Below the pieces are notes generated by a model that was not told the DNA's origin, made no database searches, and worked only from the letters and a program-made list of their open reading frames with translations. A stretch of DNA of 64,000 nucleotides from Roridomyces roridus (taxonomy: Eukaryota > Basidiomycota > Agaricomycetes > Agaricales > Mycenaceae): NCBI GenBank assembly GCA_029378245.1, contig JARKIF010000002.1:620001-684000 (forward strand), given 5' to 3'. Shown in pieces: positions 10,878 to 22,365 of this stretch. Both the position numbers and the translations under genes were made by a program. How positions within the stretch are numbered: position 1 is the first letter of the stretch; every line of letters begins with the position of its first letter.

Positions 10878-12854
10878 ATCGTAAAACCATATAGATTGTG
10901 CTGCTTGGTATGCCTCTGCGTCGTTCTCTCTCTTTTACCAACTCACATTCTCTCAGATATACCCTTCTTCTCTCCCTTTCTACTACATACCCTCCATCGA
11001 GAATCGCGTCGGGGCCGATGAAGACTTTGGGCACGGAGAAGGATCGAAACGGTGGTGGCGGCGGCGAAGCTAACGACGAAATTTGAGGGTTTGTGCGAAG
11101 GACTGGTGTGTGAAGGGGACGCCCGACAAGGATCACCACCGACTTGATGCGCCAACTCGACATTCTGAAAGTTAGTCTTGCCTCCCGTTTGCTGCGTGAG
11201 TGGTCCTTGCTTCTGTTGCTGGCGTTTTCTGACTTGTGTTCAGCGTGGGTGTCCTTGGTGTTCAGCTATAGTTCATCGGACCCTGTCGCGACCGTGGAGG
11301 ATTTTTCCTATTATATTCTTTATATTTTCTCTCTCTCTGTATCTCCTCTCTATGAATCGAGTCTTTCATTCCGAATTCGTTCCGTGCGTCTTTTGAGTTT
11401 GGCAAGCGGTAGAGGTGCTGTGCCCACCGACTCGTATCAGTTCTAGGTAGCTCGGCCCCTGAGTTTACTCCCTCTCTGCATCCACTTCTTCCTCTTGGAA
11501 CTCGCCGTCCTCGTTGCGTCCTCGTCAATTCGTAACGTTGGCGAAGGTCTGGAACTTTCGGAGCTGGTCATCGGAGTCACACTTGAGCCATATAAGGTCG
11601 ACCGACGGATCGACACGATGCATCCTCAGCGCTCAGCCACGGCACCGACCAACGATTACTTACATACTCTCGCTTCACTAGACTAGCACGAGCCACTGGC
11701 CATCTATAAACTCTCTGTCTCCGATTTTCGAGGGCCTCTTGAGCAAAACGGTAGCGTGTCGGACAAGGTGCTTTTTCCTGCGGATCTAATATACGTCCAG
11801 CTAGTAGGCTGAAGGACGCGCTCAGTTGCCGTGTCCATTGGAATCGCTGCGCAACAGACTCTAGCAAGGACTGCTACGCGCCACGTCCGACTAACGAACC
11901 TTTACTTGGAACGCTCCTGGACCTAGTCTCCCGCAGTCATGCGGCCCAGACCTGTAGTATCTCTTCTTTGAGTGGGGGGATATCGCCAAGATCTTTTTGC
12001 GTTCGTTCATCATTGTAACCTCCTGCGATTTCACGTCGGGCCTGGCTTCGAATACCTCTCTACACCGTGATCCGTATTCCAGAGAGACGAGTCTATCATG
12101 CAACACCGACCTTTCCTGACCTCCCAGGACCTTGATCAGATAGCGCCACTCAATCTCGTCAAGCACCGCCTTGCTACATCGCCGCTGCTTGTACCAGCAC
12201 ACGCGTGGACCACAGTCAACAGCAGTTGCTTCTATCAGGGCGAATGCGACCTCCAGCCTACTACGGTCTCCTTCGACTTACATCTTCCATGCAGAACTTG
12301 CACTTCCCACCACCTCTGTCGTCCACCAAACCCTCCGCCGCCGCCGGCGAGCACACACCGCCTTGTCAAGGGTCCCTATCATCCGGCGGCCACTGTGCTA
12401 TTTATTAGTGGTGCAGCGATAGCCCGCAGTGTCTGTCTGTCTGGCTTTCTCCGAAAACAGAACAACATCGATCGTCTTATGGAAGAGAAGCCAAGCCATA
12501 TCGGAACTCGATGCAGGGCTGGGTGCTCGTGTGCAACGCGTTCGGTCGCCAAAGACTTCACTCACACTTTGACAGCTCTCCCGCAACCCTCAGTGGTCGA
12601 CACTGTGGAGCATGAACCTCATTAGGAAGGTCAACGTCATCTACCGGCTGTAAACTTTTTTTTCAAGTGCTCCAGAATTATGCAGTTAGCTGTAAGACTC
12701 CGATAGTTTCGAGGGAAAAAAGGTGCCTCATGCCGTCCATCCGATTCAAATCTCCGCTGACCCGCGCGTTCCAGGCCTCGAGGGAGTGTCAAAAGCTTAC
12801 ATACACCTCTGAGAGAGAATATCCTACAGTAGATTCGTTTTGCGCTGATACATT
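10878..12854. other. Intergenic region; 3' flank of membrane kinase conserved at 11.0-11.16 kb
   Basis: No convincing gene is seen in nearly 2 kb. The stretch at about 11.00-11.16 kb is similar, inverted, to about 56.18-56.34 kb downstream of the third membrane-kinase copy, so the 3' flank was duplicated too. The rest has only short frames without recognisable domains. A plus-strand frame at 12098-12625 lacks paralogue or domain support. Confidence 0.4.
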
Positions 12855-15800
12855 TCATTGCGACATCTCCTTGACCCACTCCTCGTGCAGTTTCTTCTGC
12901 GTACTCCATTCCTTTTCCACCTTCTTCTTTTGATTCTTTCCCAACTCCTTGCCCTCTGAATCCGTCAACGGCTTCCCATCTTCGTCCCACGACCCATAAG
13001 TGCCCTCGGGAACGTTCGGTGGCTTGTACATCTCCTGCGGCGCCAACCGGCCTTTCTCCAGCTTGGCGGCCCGCTTGGCCCGCTCTGCCTCGGCCGCAGC
13101 AGCCTTCTTGGCCACTTTGGCCTCTGCTGCGGCTCGTTTCTCCTCCCGCGCACGCAAGAGCTCCGCAGGTGGTACGAGCTTGACCAGCGCTTTCCCATCT
13201 AAGAGAGAGTCACATCTCGCTCGCCACAGATGTATGATGCGAATGACTCACCCTCCTGATCGTCCAAAGCCACACCCAACGGAACTAGGTCCACATCCCT
13301 CAACCGATCACACAACGCCAAGATATCGGTGAGCGCTGTTTCCCCTTTGCCCACAGCCAATCGGCGCACGCTGTCGCGGAAAGTCGACAGCGCCCGAATA
13401 TATGGCATCAACGCCTCCTCGCGCTATAAATTGAGTGAGCGGGAGAAAACAGCGGGAGACGATCAAAACCTACGTTAATCGCGCTCCCGCCCGCCGCGTC
13501 ATCTCCATCTACACCCCACCCGAGCTCCTCCGTGGGACCCGAACCGAGTCCAAACATACGGAGCATGCTGCCTGACCATCGTGCGACGTTCTCGAGGAGT
13601 TGGATGTTGAGCGCCTTGCTCCCGCGGGAAGTGATATACACATTCGTTCGTGTGATGAGGTCCCGCAGGACTCCGAGCGCAGCGGGGGTATTGAATGAGT
13701 CGCAGAGCGCAGCACGGAACGCGTATTGGCTCTCGTAGAGTCTGGACAACGCCACTAAGTAAACACCAAAGGAAATGGGAATGGTCTGCCTCACAGCGTA
13801 CGCAGATCTCGCTCCGGTTCTTCGTAATTGTGATGCCCGTTCGAATCGCTCCCGTCTGCCTTTGCCTGGCTGAGGAGCGCACTGACGTTTGTGAAAAAGT
13901 TCTGGAAATCGGTGTGAGCGCGGTAGGCCAACGAGAACAAGTACCCACATTTATTGTAGTCTCGAGGGCCCGGACCTCACCGGTCATCATCGATTCCGTA
14001 AAGTCGACCTTTGCATTCCACAGCTGAGATAGGAACGCCAGACGCAGCTGACGCGCAGAGTATTTTTGGAGGATCTCCTGCCAGTCAAGACCGTTGAAAA
14101 TCCATGAACGACAGCGGGAGAAGAACTCGTTCTCACGTCTATTGTGATGAAATTCTTCAAAGATTTGCTCATCTTGAGTCCCTCGATGTGCAAATGGCCA
14201 GTATGGATAAAGTAGTTGACCCACGCCCCACATTCATGGTACGCCTGGAAGCTTTGTTTTCAGAATCATTGTTCCGTGGTATTGGGAAAAAGCAGCTCAC
14301 CTCGGATTGGGCCATCTCATTATCGTGGTGCGGAAACGCCAGATCGATCCCACCAGAATGGATGTCCATGTTGTCGCCTAGTATAGCGCTGGCCATAACG
14401 GAGCACTCGATATGCCACCCGGGACGACCGGCGCCCCACGGAGAAGGCCAAGACGGTTCGCCCGGTCTTGAAGCCTTCCACAAAGCAAAGTCGGCGGGTC
14501 GACGTGCACCGCCCTTCTGTGCCAACGCGCCTAACGGAACGAAATTTAGTTAGTTGGCCAGAAAAGCGATTGTCGCGGGTTTAACACACCTTCGCCGTCT
14601 TCGAGCAGTTCCCTGTTACCTTTGCTCCAAGGCTCCAGCTTGGCGTAATCGTGCTTGGGGCTCTTGTCGAACGCTTCCGTGTCAAAGTAGACACTGCCCT
14701 CGGACTCGTAGGCAAACCCGTTCTTGACAATGCCCTCCACGAAGGAGACAATCTCGGGCACGTACTCGGTGACCCGAGTCACTGTGTCGGGGTCGCGGAC
14801 CTTGAGGCGAGCCATGTCCGAAAAGAATTGGCCTTCCCAGTAGGCTGCGAGGGATCGGGCAATATTGGGATCTGTCACCGTCGATTTGTACTGCGCCATA
14901 AAGCATGAGTGTCTATACTAAAGTACGGCGTAGCACCTACCTGGTCATCCAACGCTTGTGAAAGAATGTCCTTGGAGTCGGAGATGAGCTTGTGCGCTGC
15001 TTCCTGCGAGTGGTTTCCTGTGCTTAACTGAGCACGGGCAACTTCAAGTGCTGCAAGCGTTTGACTCTGCGAAGGGGGTACGTCAGCTCACGCCAGAGTA
15101 AGAGTTTACTTTTAATTGCAGACGGTGAACGGACGAAAAGGACATACCGCGGAGGAGAAATGCATGTCAAACTTCTCGTCTCTTCTCAGACACTCTTGCT
15201 TCCAATCCTTGTTCTGAATTGACTCGGTGAGGCTGGGCCAAAATGCGTCCTCTTCGCCTTCGTTCGGGGCGTGACCAGCCGGTAATCCCTTGCGGAGTTG
15301 CTCTCGTACATGAATCCGCCATGCTGCATGCACTCGGGTGATTAACTCGGGGGAAACACTCTTCGTCTCTTCACGGAACTGGTCGAGGAGGTGGTTTTGA
15401 CGCGCTCGCTTGATTATCTTGGGAAGAGGGTCAGTGGTTTCGCGGATCAGGTCACACCCACACTGACCTTGTCGTCAATGTCAGTTATATTCATCACAAA
15501 GTGCACATCGTAGCCAAAGTAGTCCGTCATTATGCGCCGTAGAATGTCCTGCGTGACATAATTCCTGCGTCCAGTTCGTTGACACGATGCCGAAAGGATG
15601 AAGAAATCGATGTTACCTGGCATGGCCCATGTGGGACGAATCGTACACTGTCGGGCCACAATTGTACCACTTTACGCGGCGCCCATCGCTTGGGATAAAC
15701 TCGGTCTACTTGCGCATGCAGATAAGACGCCTGGTACGCGATCCGTGGAGGACTGACTTTGGATTTCGTCAACGAGTTGTAGATTTTGAGGACGGGTTCT

Positions 15801-15928
15801 TCGCGCTGCCGTTGAGGGGGCGTCCAGGTCGGCTGTTGGACAGACATTAGAGCAGAGCGGGTGAGATGCCTGGTCGCAGATAGAGGGTGAAGACTGGATA
15901 GACCGCTGGCGGATCGAGTCAAGATCAT
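12855..15928 (-). CDS. Cysteinyl-tRNA synthetase (likely cytosolic and mitochondrial forms)
   Basis: Class I synthetase that charges tRNA-Cys. In order on the minus strand: [16 protein letters not shown] (zinc cysteine plus the HIGH-type HMGH), [17 protein letters not shown] with [13 protein letters not shown] (zinc/cysteine site), [14 protein letters not shown] (KMSKS loop), then an alpha-helical anticodon-binding region. The C-terminal tail is rich in alanine and lysine ([13 protein letters not shown]), ends KEMSQ, and is typical of eukaryotic forms. At least ten short introns split it. Two in-frame ATGs exist. The first (15928) adds 27 residues rich in Arg, Ser and Leu, with no acidic residue, ahead of the second (15847, MSVQQ). 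That is the pattern of a cleavable mitochondrial presequence. No competing family fits. Confidence 0.95.
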
Positions 15929-16253
15929 TCACGGTGCCCAATTAGGAAGGCGGTCTCGTGATGCGCCCTATTTCTGCCTCTCATCTGAACCTGTGCAGGA
16001 ACAAACGATAGGTCCTCGCAGCGGGAAGACTTCCCATCTATCCTTCATTAAATGCTGTGAATGGATCTGTCTTTGAAATCTCAGAGAAGCCAAACTTGAA
16101 CTGCTGTGATGTCTCGAAACTTTGGCTCCGGGGTGGGAACGTTTCTGGGCTCGGAAGATATTTCTCTGCATCTCCGTTCCCGCTCTTCTCTTATTCGAAT
16201 ACCCGTGATGACCTTGATGCTGTGAATGCTGGGAACTAAACTGTTCATCCCCG
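15929..16253. other. Upstream region of cysteinyl-tRNA synthetase
   Basis: About 300 bases without a gene. This should contain the synthetase promoter. I see no clear TATA box. Confidence 0.35.
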
Positions 16254-16610
16254 TCACCTCCCGCACGTCCCCACATCGGCTACTGCGGAGACTAGTGCCA
16301 CCCATACTAGTAACTCGCTACTACTATGCTCTTCACTATCCTGGGGCAACACAATATCAAGAAATCGAGGCGGCTGTTCATACATCAACTCGCAGATCTT
16401 CCACTTATACTCAAAGTTTCCTCTTGGGCGAAGCATCGCAACGCACGGGGGCACGTCCGGATGCATCAGAATATCGAAAACCCGTTCTTTAATAGCTCCG
16501 ATGGCATACATCGAACTTGCATCTCCTTCCGGTGCCTCCTTTTCACGAGGATCAAGAGTTACCAGAAAGCTGCCCATCGCGCGGTTTTCGGCTCGGTGAT
16601 CCCACTGCAA
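16254..16610 (-). CDS. Hypothetical open reading frame
   Basis: A 118-codon frame with fairly balanced composition (segments such as YAIGAIKERVFDIL and CVAMLRPRGNFEYKW). No domain is recognised and no paralogue occurs in the window. It lies between the divergent synthetase and Gti1/Pac2 genes. It could be an exon of an unrecognised minus-strand gene or chance. Low confidence. Confidence 0.25.
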   Translation of the reverse strand: MQWDHRAENRAMGSFLVTLDPREKEAPEGDASSMYAIGAIKERVFDILMHPDVPPCVAMLRPRGNFEYKWKICELMYEQPPRFLDIVLPQDSEEHSSSELLVWVALVSAVADVGTCGR

Positions 16611-16958
16611 AAGCCTGTGCTAGTTTGGATAGACTATCCATCGTGCGAGGCCGGACCCAACGGATTTCTTGTCAACCAAGGTGCGAAGCTTGCATCTTTT
16701 CTCCCATCTTGGGCGGCGGCCTCCCAACTACGCTCTTGGATTTCCATTCTTGTGGTCTTCTGGTCGATCCGGCAATAGTCTCCATTTGCAAAAGAAACAT
16801 CGGGCGGGCCGCCTCTCGCTATTCTTAAAAACTCTAAGTCTCGTCAGATCTCTCATCATGAATCGGAGATTTAGGGTTACGGCAACTTTCTCACATGAAG
16901 CGCTTGTACACTGCTACTACTTAAGATTGGATGCCTCCTCCCGCGCATCACAACTCCC

Positions 16959-16964
16959 TATAAA
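16959..16964 (+). promoter_or_regulatory. TATA box of the first Gti1/Pac2 gene
   Basis: TATAAA lies 36 bases before the ATG at 17000, followed by a pyrimidine-rich leader (CTCTCCCTCTCCC). Spacing this short implies a very short 5' leader. The 16611-16958 stretch upstream shows nothing else recognisable. Confidence 0.5.
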
Positions 16965-16999
16965 GAAGGCAGTTCATCTCTCCCTCTCCCTTGTCCTCT

Positions 17000-18095
17000 A
17001 TGCCGATGCAAACCCCCACCTGCACAGGAATACGTGTCCGGTCCACAGCCGATGCCCACATCATCTTTCACGCCGTCGCGCTTGGCCGGCTGCCCATGAT
17101 TACCAGGCGACTCGACACAGAAGAGCGACGGTCTATAGGCTCCGGGTGTACGTTTCCCTTGTACACGCGTCCTTGTTCTCTTCCTGACCGAATACAATGC
17201 AGGTGTTTTCGTGTGGGAAGAACGCGGAGGACCCAACACGGAGCCGATGGGGGTCAGTCGCGGTCCCGCCATGCCTCCAAACTCTTGACTGACATTTTAA
17301 CTCGATAGATTGGCATAGAGCGCTGGACAGATTCCATTCGATGGGGCCCCAGTCGGGTCAGAGACGTGAGCCATCATCTCCGCTCGCCTCCGGCTCAGAT
17401 TTTTCTGACCTCGCCCCGCACAGGAATTTCTCTTTTATCAAGAGAGAGAACCAGAGTATGTGCACGTCGATATGAGCTACGATTCGGATGGCACCCCGTG
17501 AGTCCATGAACAGTTTCATCTAAAATCGCTCGTCCACTAAAGCTACTATTCAATTGTAGTTCACCACTGTCCAACGTCTCCCACATCTTCCCGCGCGAAA
17601 GTCTCGTCAAACAGACGTATTCCGTCTTTGTCGAAACCCCCCACGGACGACGAAAATGGCATCTCAGTACGTCCTCATCGCGACCATCATCCACCAACAA
17701 CACCGAACTGAGGTCGATCAGTTGCATACTTTACCCAAGAGTCTGCCGACTATCTGCAGAACGTTGATGACATTCCCTTCCTCGCCAATCTGAGGGTTCC
17801 AGCCGGCATGTACAAGAGTGCGAGGTCTGCCAAGGGCACGGGACGTCGAGTCCCCGACCGCCCCTTCCCGTACCTCTGGGGCGGCGCCCCCGCCAACAAC
17901 AACCCCCGGACCCATCCCTACCCACCACCGCCACCATACACGTCGCCCACCTGGCCAGAGAGTCAGCCCATTCGGATCAAGGATGCGATCCTCGCGCCTT
18001 TGGAATACCTAGAAAGGATTCCACCCCCGCCTCGCCACCCGGAGGACGAGAAGGCATTAATGTCCTTTGTTGTCGCACTCCGCGACTACTACTAA
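17000..18095 (+). CDS. Gti1/Pac2 (WOPR) family transcription regulator, gene 1
   Basis: WOPR-box DNA-binding regulator; in fungi the family includes Gti1, Pac2, Wor1 and Ryp1, which control morphology and development. Box part A: ADAHIIFHAVALGRLPMITRRL, then the splice to VFVWEERGG and IERWTDSIRWGPSRVRD, EFLFYQE. Part B after a linker: LVKQTYSVFVETPHGRRKW and IAYFTQESADYL. Exons 17000-17147, 17203-17252, 17309-17365 and 17424 onward join in frame, and the family motifs cross every junction. The C-terminal tail is short and proline-rich and ends in RDYY. It is paired head-to-tail with a longer paralogue at 19340. The start was chosen because the TATA box sits just upstream. Confidence 0.9.
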
Positions 18096-19339
18096 GTATC
18101 AGCTAGCTCTCAGGCTATAGTACTCGGTCCCGCCCACCCCGCTTTCCCCCGCTCGCTTTTACCCATGCTTTGTCGACATGATACCTGCATTTTCGTCGAA
18201 TGCTTTCCAATCCAACCCGGACGGACTCTTGTACCAGTTTTATTTGTATCATTTGGATGGATGAGGACTACATACCGTGTGTATAAGATAGAAAATATGG
18301 AATCGATATCTATATATTTGTGCTTTGGCTGCGGCTGAGGGAACCGCTACGGGTGCTGTGTAACCCACAAATGGGTGTGTGTACCCCAGGGCCGGGATTC
18401 CGTGGCCACAAAGCAGATGCCTCCGCTGTACATATGTGGTTAGCGCAGGCAGGGAATTGTTGGCTTGGAGGTAAGTTCCGAACAAAAGAACTGGGATTGT
18501 CCTTCCTACCTATTGTGATCCCAAAAAAAGAATAGAGAGGCGAGGCGAGGCGTATGTAGGTTCCGGGAAAGAAGCGGCGGAGACCGGGACCCGAAGCTGT
18601 CCGATTATTCGTGTTGGTGAGAGATGAAAGATGATTGAAGTCAGGAGCTTGCCAAGTGTCGGACCGAAAAGTGCGAAAAGAGGCGCATGGTAAAACGTGC
18701 TCGAAGCACTCGTTCGGCGCCACTGACAGTCAGCTGGAACTCATTGAGTCTTGGGTGAGTACCCCAGAAATTAAATCTGAATCATAGCAACCGTGCTTTT
18801 TCGGCGTCTCTAGCAGCCCTAGATCAATCTGTTGTGGGTCCACCGGCGTGTAAGTAGCAGGGATAATGAAGCAGAGATTGGGTTTTCCGTGTAACTTGTT
18901 CAGTTGTAAAAATGTCTGTGAACCCGTCGCGAAGGAGGTCACTCACTGACGGCCTACGGCGAGATGGTGTCATCGCTTAAGAGTCGGAGGAATCTAATCT
19001 TGTCGGAGTTAGTCGAATGCCATTGGGCGTCCTGTCTTGACATAGAATAGACCTCGCGAGTGAGTTTGGCGTCGCAGCCCCTCAATTGATTCTTTGGCGC
19101 CCAGCTAAGATTTAGGTTGGTTCGCGACGGGGACCGGGTAGGTATTCGGGGAAAAACTGGGGCGGAGACATGGCGGAGAACCAGATCAAGAAATTTGAGT
19201 TGCAAGGTTTTTTACATACAAGGCGTGAGACGACCGCGCCACGGATCGCGATTTTCAGGGTCGTGGTGTTGCATCGGGTGTCCAGTTATCAGGACCACCG
19301 CTTGCTGGCCCTAATTCATGTCATCCTCTCACCACCAAG
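18096..19339. other. Spacer between the two Gti1/Pac2 genes
   Basis: About 1.2 kb. A 137-codon minus-strand frame exists at 18310-18723 but has no domain, no paralogue and biased composition. I see no supported gene. The region probably contains the 3' end of gene 1 and the promoter of gene 2. Confidence 0.35.
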
Positions 19340-20930
19340 ATGCCCCCACTGCCAGCCCCCTCCCCGCACTGGCAGCTCGCGGCCCAGCAGCCCACTTGTG
19401 CCAATCTTCGAATTAGGTCCAAGGACGACGCCCACAAAGTCTTTTATGCCGTCCGCAAGGGTATTTTGCGTATGGTCACTCGTCGCCTCGATGCAGACGA
19501 GCGGGCGGCCTTACGTAGCGGCTGCGTGCGTTACTGTGCCCTCTGTCGCGACGCCCTTGGCTGACTGTGCTTCAAGTGTTATGCGTGGGAGGAGCGTAGT
19601 CCAGACACCGAGGTAACGGGACTCGGTATTGAGCGGTTCACGGAGGGAAGGAGCTGGAGCCCTTCCCGCGTCCGGGACGTTAGTGGCCGCTGTTGTTCCG
19701 TTTTCCCTCGATCGCTGATACCTCCTCCATAGGAATTTTTGTTTTATTATGAAAAATACGTGAATCCCGACAGGGCGCGTGGGTGGGTCCATCCTCTGCA
19801 TCGCTTGTCCAGCTCTCATATGCACACCAGCACGTCTGTCAGTGAGCAACCTCCGGGGTGGCAGCAACTCGTCAAGCAGACGTATTCCGTCTGGGTCGAT
19901 ACAGGCCCGAGAGGGAAGAAGAAATGGCATCTGAGTACGTGCGGAGTAACTTACCTCCTCGAGCTGTCCATTGAATATCGGTATAGCCGCGTATTTTACG
20001 CAAGCCACTGTCGACCAACTAGGGACTGTCGACCACATACCAGGCGTTGGGAATCTCCAGGTCCCTAGAAACATATTTACCAGCACGCGTGTGGGCAAGC
20101 GGAAGAATACCACCAACGCAGACACCGACGGGGCATCCCAGTCCACCGTCACGCGGGTCTACGCCGCCTTCCCCTCGCCCCTTCCAGCCCTGGCTCCTCG
20201 ACCCGTCAGGGAGGGCTATTCCACTTCCACTACAGTTAGCCGACGGCCGCCATCGCCCTCGGTCCAAATGTACGAGCCGTATTCCCGTGCGCCGTCACGG
20301 ACGCAGCAGCGCTCGCAATCTCCCGTGGCGTATTTGAATTCATCAATCCCCCGAACCTTTTCCCCGTATCCCTATTCTTTTCCTTCTCCATCAGCCACCC
20401 AACACCCGCAAAGCTACAAGCGCCAGGATCCCGACAGCCGTTCGGACCACGCATCCCAACTTCATTACAGCTATAATCCACCCAGCCGCGCAGCGTATTC
20501 CCCTGCGCCAGAAGACCCAGGGCCACCACCCGAGCCTCAGCAAGCCTCGGGTGGGTGGTACACTACCCCGATGCTGCCTTATCCTCTTCATCGCGGGTCA
20601 CCACATTCCGAATACACATCTTCATCGGACAACTCGTCCTCATATGCCGCCGGGTCCGGGTCTGCGTCGCCCTTTGCTGAGACGTTCCCTCTCTACTCCC
20701 CCGACGGCTCGTTCGCGCCTGGAGACCTCCCGCGGGTATCAGTCCCCTCTGAGGCTCCCCCGGAGGTCCTCCTCGAGTCAAGTAGTAGCCCCAACCAGCG
20801 TGTCGGCGCCATCGGTCCCCGACGCACCTTGCTCCTGCCGCCCCTTGATGCGAAAACACGCGGTTACCCGTATCGCTTTCCATCAGACGACAAGGCGTTG
20901 CGGCGTTTGCGTCCGCGTCCCGCCTCGTGA
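19340..20930 (+). CDS. Gti1/Pac2 (WOPR) family transcription regulator, gene 2
   Basis: Part A of the WOPR box reads DAHKVFYAVRKGILRMVTRR, with YAWEERSPDTE, then FTEGRSWSPSRVRD and EFLFYYEKY after introns. Part B has LVKQTYSVWVDTGPRGKKKW and, after an intron, IAAYFTQATVDQL. All motifs match gene 1 in order and splice position. It differs by a C-terminal extension of about 280 residues, rich in Pro, Ser and Tyr, encoded by one long last exon (about 19978-20930), typical of an activation or disordered region. It is likely nuclear and DNA-binding by family. Both copies keep the box, so division of labour is possible. Confidence 0.9.
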
Positions 20931-22365
20931 GGGCGGACTCTCGAATCATTTGAAATCGAAATCAAGTTATTGGTTTTTTTTTTTTTTTTTCTTCTTGGAC
21001 GCTCTGCTGCTACTCCCTAAGATAACTAACTTGACTGTTGTATTGTATCAAATAGCGTCCTGTTCTCTACCTACCTACTAAACCCCCCACCCAAGTCGTG
21101 ACGATCCATCCAAAATGTTGTACGCAGTACCGAGACCTAGATGTTATGTCGTCTTGAGGAGCAGCTAATCTTATTCCGTGATAGTTGACTTAATTGGGTC
21201 TTAAGTCGATGAGGCGGTCCAGGTCCTCCACACATGTGTATCAGTATCCATAAGAGGAAATGTGATGCGCTGAAGATCTTCCGCGGAAGTGAAGCGGAAG
21301 CAGAAAAAAAAGGCTTGTCCAGAGCCAACGCGGCAACCTTCACCTGCTGTAGGAGAGACCTACAAAACTGGATAAATGAGTGAAACATCTTTCACGGAGA
21401 TCGCTTGAGTTCCAGACATCGCTTGAGGATCTTGACAATGTCATTTACTAGCGACGGTCCCGCTTTCGAATTTCGACCTTCTTTCGTTTCGGGGGTATCA
21501 CTGTCACATCTAGCCATCTGCGCTCCTACGGGGACCTACACATGTACTCGACGATCGTGGATTAGAGCTTTCGGCGGGTCCAGTAAATCGAAGCACGACG
21601 GTGTTATTCATTCAATCCGACTCCACCTCGGATTCCGAAGAGCAATTGAATTTGTCTGTGGTATTTGGAAAGAGAAGCTTAGGGAGAGTGACTCAAATTT
21701 AACACGGAGGAATAGTACATGTCCGTCCGATGCTTCATGTCGGAGGTGGAGATCCATCTATTGCATGCTCCTCGATTTCATGCCGTGTACATAGTACATA
21801 CCCACCCGCGCGCGCGCAAGGTGCCAGCCTTGTTCCAGAAGAATTTTCTCTGACGTCGACGTTCATTTCAGACGCGGTTACCAGGTTTTTCTATAGGTCT
21901 TTGTCCCACAAGCAGATAAGAGCAGACAAGACCGTCACCACTGGGAGCTATATACATTATTACCGCTGTCTGATTGGATTTTAGCCGCGAAGCAGCAGCT
22001 GCTTTCTCTGCGGTTGCAATCGGTACTTGTAGAACGTATTTTAAACCGCGCCGATCCACCGACCCAGCGAGGTCTCTGCTGTAATGGGTGGAAGGTGATC
22101 TCGGCGAACATGTATCTGGTGCATGAGAGCGAGGTCGAGGCGGGTACGGCAGCCTTTTTTTATGAGACCAATCGGTGGCGATGTGTCGCGGGAGAAGATC
22201 AGATACTTATTAGGGCGCTCACTGTCCACTGACGAGTGCAGCATCGACGCGGAAGTACGTGATTTGATTAATTGGGCTCCGTGTATGGGAATGTTAGGAC
22301 GCACGTGATCGCTTCTGAGAGTAGCAAACACTCATCTCCTCACTCGAATGGATTGAGCCTCTGCA
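20931..22365. other. Intergenic region
   Basis: No gene is supported. There is a run of about 15 T residues near 20974-20990 just after the Gti1/Pac2 stop. Scattered short frames (for example 21405-21794) have no domain. The segment should include the promoter of the gene starting at 22366. Confidence 0.35.

Noticed and set aside
12098..12625. 175-codon plus-strand frame upstream of the synthetase 3' end
   Set aside because: Cys/His/Pro-rich composition without domain, paralogue or splice context; typical of chance open frames in GC-balanced DNA.
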